From DASUGM01 sp036274055 (GTDB lineage Bacteria; Acidobacteriota; Vicinamibacteria; Vicinamibacterales; SCN-69-37), in the NCBI GenBank assembly GCA_036274055.1, contig DASUGM010000339.1, positions 1 to 5,108 on the forward strand: 5,108 nt of DNA. Reading direction: 5' to 3'. Positions 4,667-5,108 of this stretch are shown here, piece by piece; position 1 is the stretch's first letter; each line of letters begins with the position of its first letter. The translations under genes were made by a program, and so were the position numbers. The notes under the pieces are model-generated. The model was not told the DNA's origin, did no database searches, and worked only from the letters and a program-made list of their open reading frames with translations.

Positions 4667-5108
4667 GCGACTGCTCGTTGTAGAGGACGATCGCAAAGTC
4701 GCCGCGTTCATCGAGCGCGGCTTGCAGCAGGAAGGCTATGCCGTCGACGTGCTCTTCGACGGCCGCGATGCCGGCCTGCAGGCGCAGCTGGTCGACTACG
4801 ACGCCGTCATTCTCGACGTCATGCTGCCGGGCCGTTCCGGGGTCCAGGTGTTGCGCGACATCCGCGCGCGCAAGCCGGCGATTCCCGTCCTCATCCTCAC
4901 CGCGCGCGACACGCTCGAAGATCGCGTCACCGGCCTCGACGCCGGCGCCGACGACTACATGGGCAAGCCGTTCGCGCTCGCCGAGCTCTCGGCGCGGCTG
5001 CGGGCGCTGCTCCGCCGCGGCGCCGCCCGTGAGACCACGCTCAAGCTTGCGGATCTCGAAATGGACACCACGCGCCGGCAGGTTGCGCGCGCCGGCAAAC
5101 CGATCGAG
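4665..5108 (+). CDS. OmpR/PhoB-family (CusR/CopR-like) response regulator, 3' end cut by the window
   Basis: The frame is open from the ATG at 4665 to the right edge (148 residues), so the gene continues beyond the window. The receiver domain is complete. The acidic pair is at Asp8-Asp9 in MRLLVVEDD, the phosphoacceptor is Asp51 in VILDVMLPGRSG, Thr79 lies in LILTARD, and Lys101 lies in DDYMGKPF. LADLEMDTTRRQVARAGKPIE (128-148) is the beginning of the winged-helix DNA-binding domain of the OmpR class. Overall wording (KVAAFIERGL, EDRVTGLDAGADDYM) is closest to CusR/CopR-like regulators, but the ligand cannot be told. In this frame a TGA at 4605-4607 and no ATG/GTG/TTG between it and 4665 make this start the first usable one. 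It has no recognisable Shine-Dalgarno sequence because the palindrome abuts it. A sensor kinase would be expected downstream. Confidence 0.93.
   Translation, partial: MRLLVVEDDRKVAAFIERGLQQEGYAVDVLFDGRDAGLQAQLVDYDAVILDVMLPGRSGVQVLRDIRARKPAIPVLILTARDTLEDRVTGLDAGADDYMGKPFALAELSARLRALLRRGAARETTLKLADLEMDTTRRQVARAGKPIE

Overview
The window is G+C-rich, and codon third positions in every gene are mostly G or C. It looks like part of a chromosome from the phylum Acidobacteriota, quite possibly the Vicinamibacteria. The main reasons are a VWFA-related protein of the type typical of that phylum (TIGR03436-like) paired with a TPR protein, a secreted S9-type peptidase whose N-terminus resembles acidobacterial ones, and an exported DUF1028 protein. 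The taxonomic call is inference from recalled protein families. No rRNA, tRNA, CRISPR array or transposase gene is visible.

Layout. Four genes lie on the minus strand, read from right to left: a VWA/MIDAS secreted protein (4060-3164), a secreted TPR protein that overlaps it by 4 bases in an ATGA junction (3167-1866), a secreted DUF1028 protein with a putative C-terminal peptidoglycan-binding domain (1732-713), and the N-terminal 194 residues of an S9-family peptidase (582-1, cut by the window edge). Two genes lie on the plus strand: a small secreted lysine-rich protein of unknown function (4129-4494), divergent from the VWA gene, and an OmpR/PhoB-type response regulator (4665-5108, cut by the right edge).

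How the genes may work together. VWA and TPR look translationally coupled and are probably partners at the cell envelope. The DUF1028 protein and the peptidase are also exported, so the minus-strand group is an envelope or periplasm set. Each of the last two is separated from its upstream neighbour by a repeat-filled gap of about 130 bases, so a single operon is doubtful. The response regulator begins a separate regulatory unit; its kinase is not in the window.

The most unusual content is between the genes. Three gaps are filled by long inverted repeats, each with a different sequence: an A+T-rich TTGAAGT-type hairpin (616-696), a hairpin whose arms are built from an 18-base tandem unit (1746-1851), and a perfect 33-base inverted repeat (4591-4666) whose last two bases are the A and T of the response regulator's ATG. 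A fourth, G+C-rich hairpin (4513-4564) follows the small secreted gene. I see no convincing undescribed multi-gene system. The palindrome abutting the regulator's start codon is the observation most worth following.
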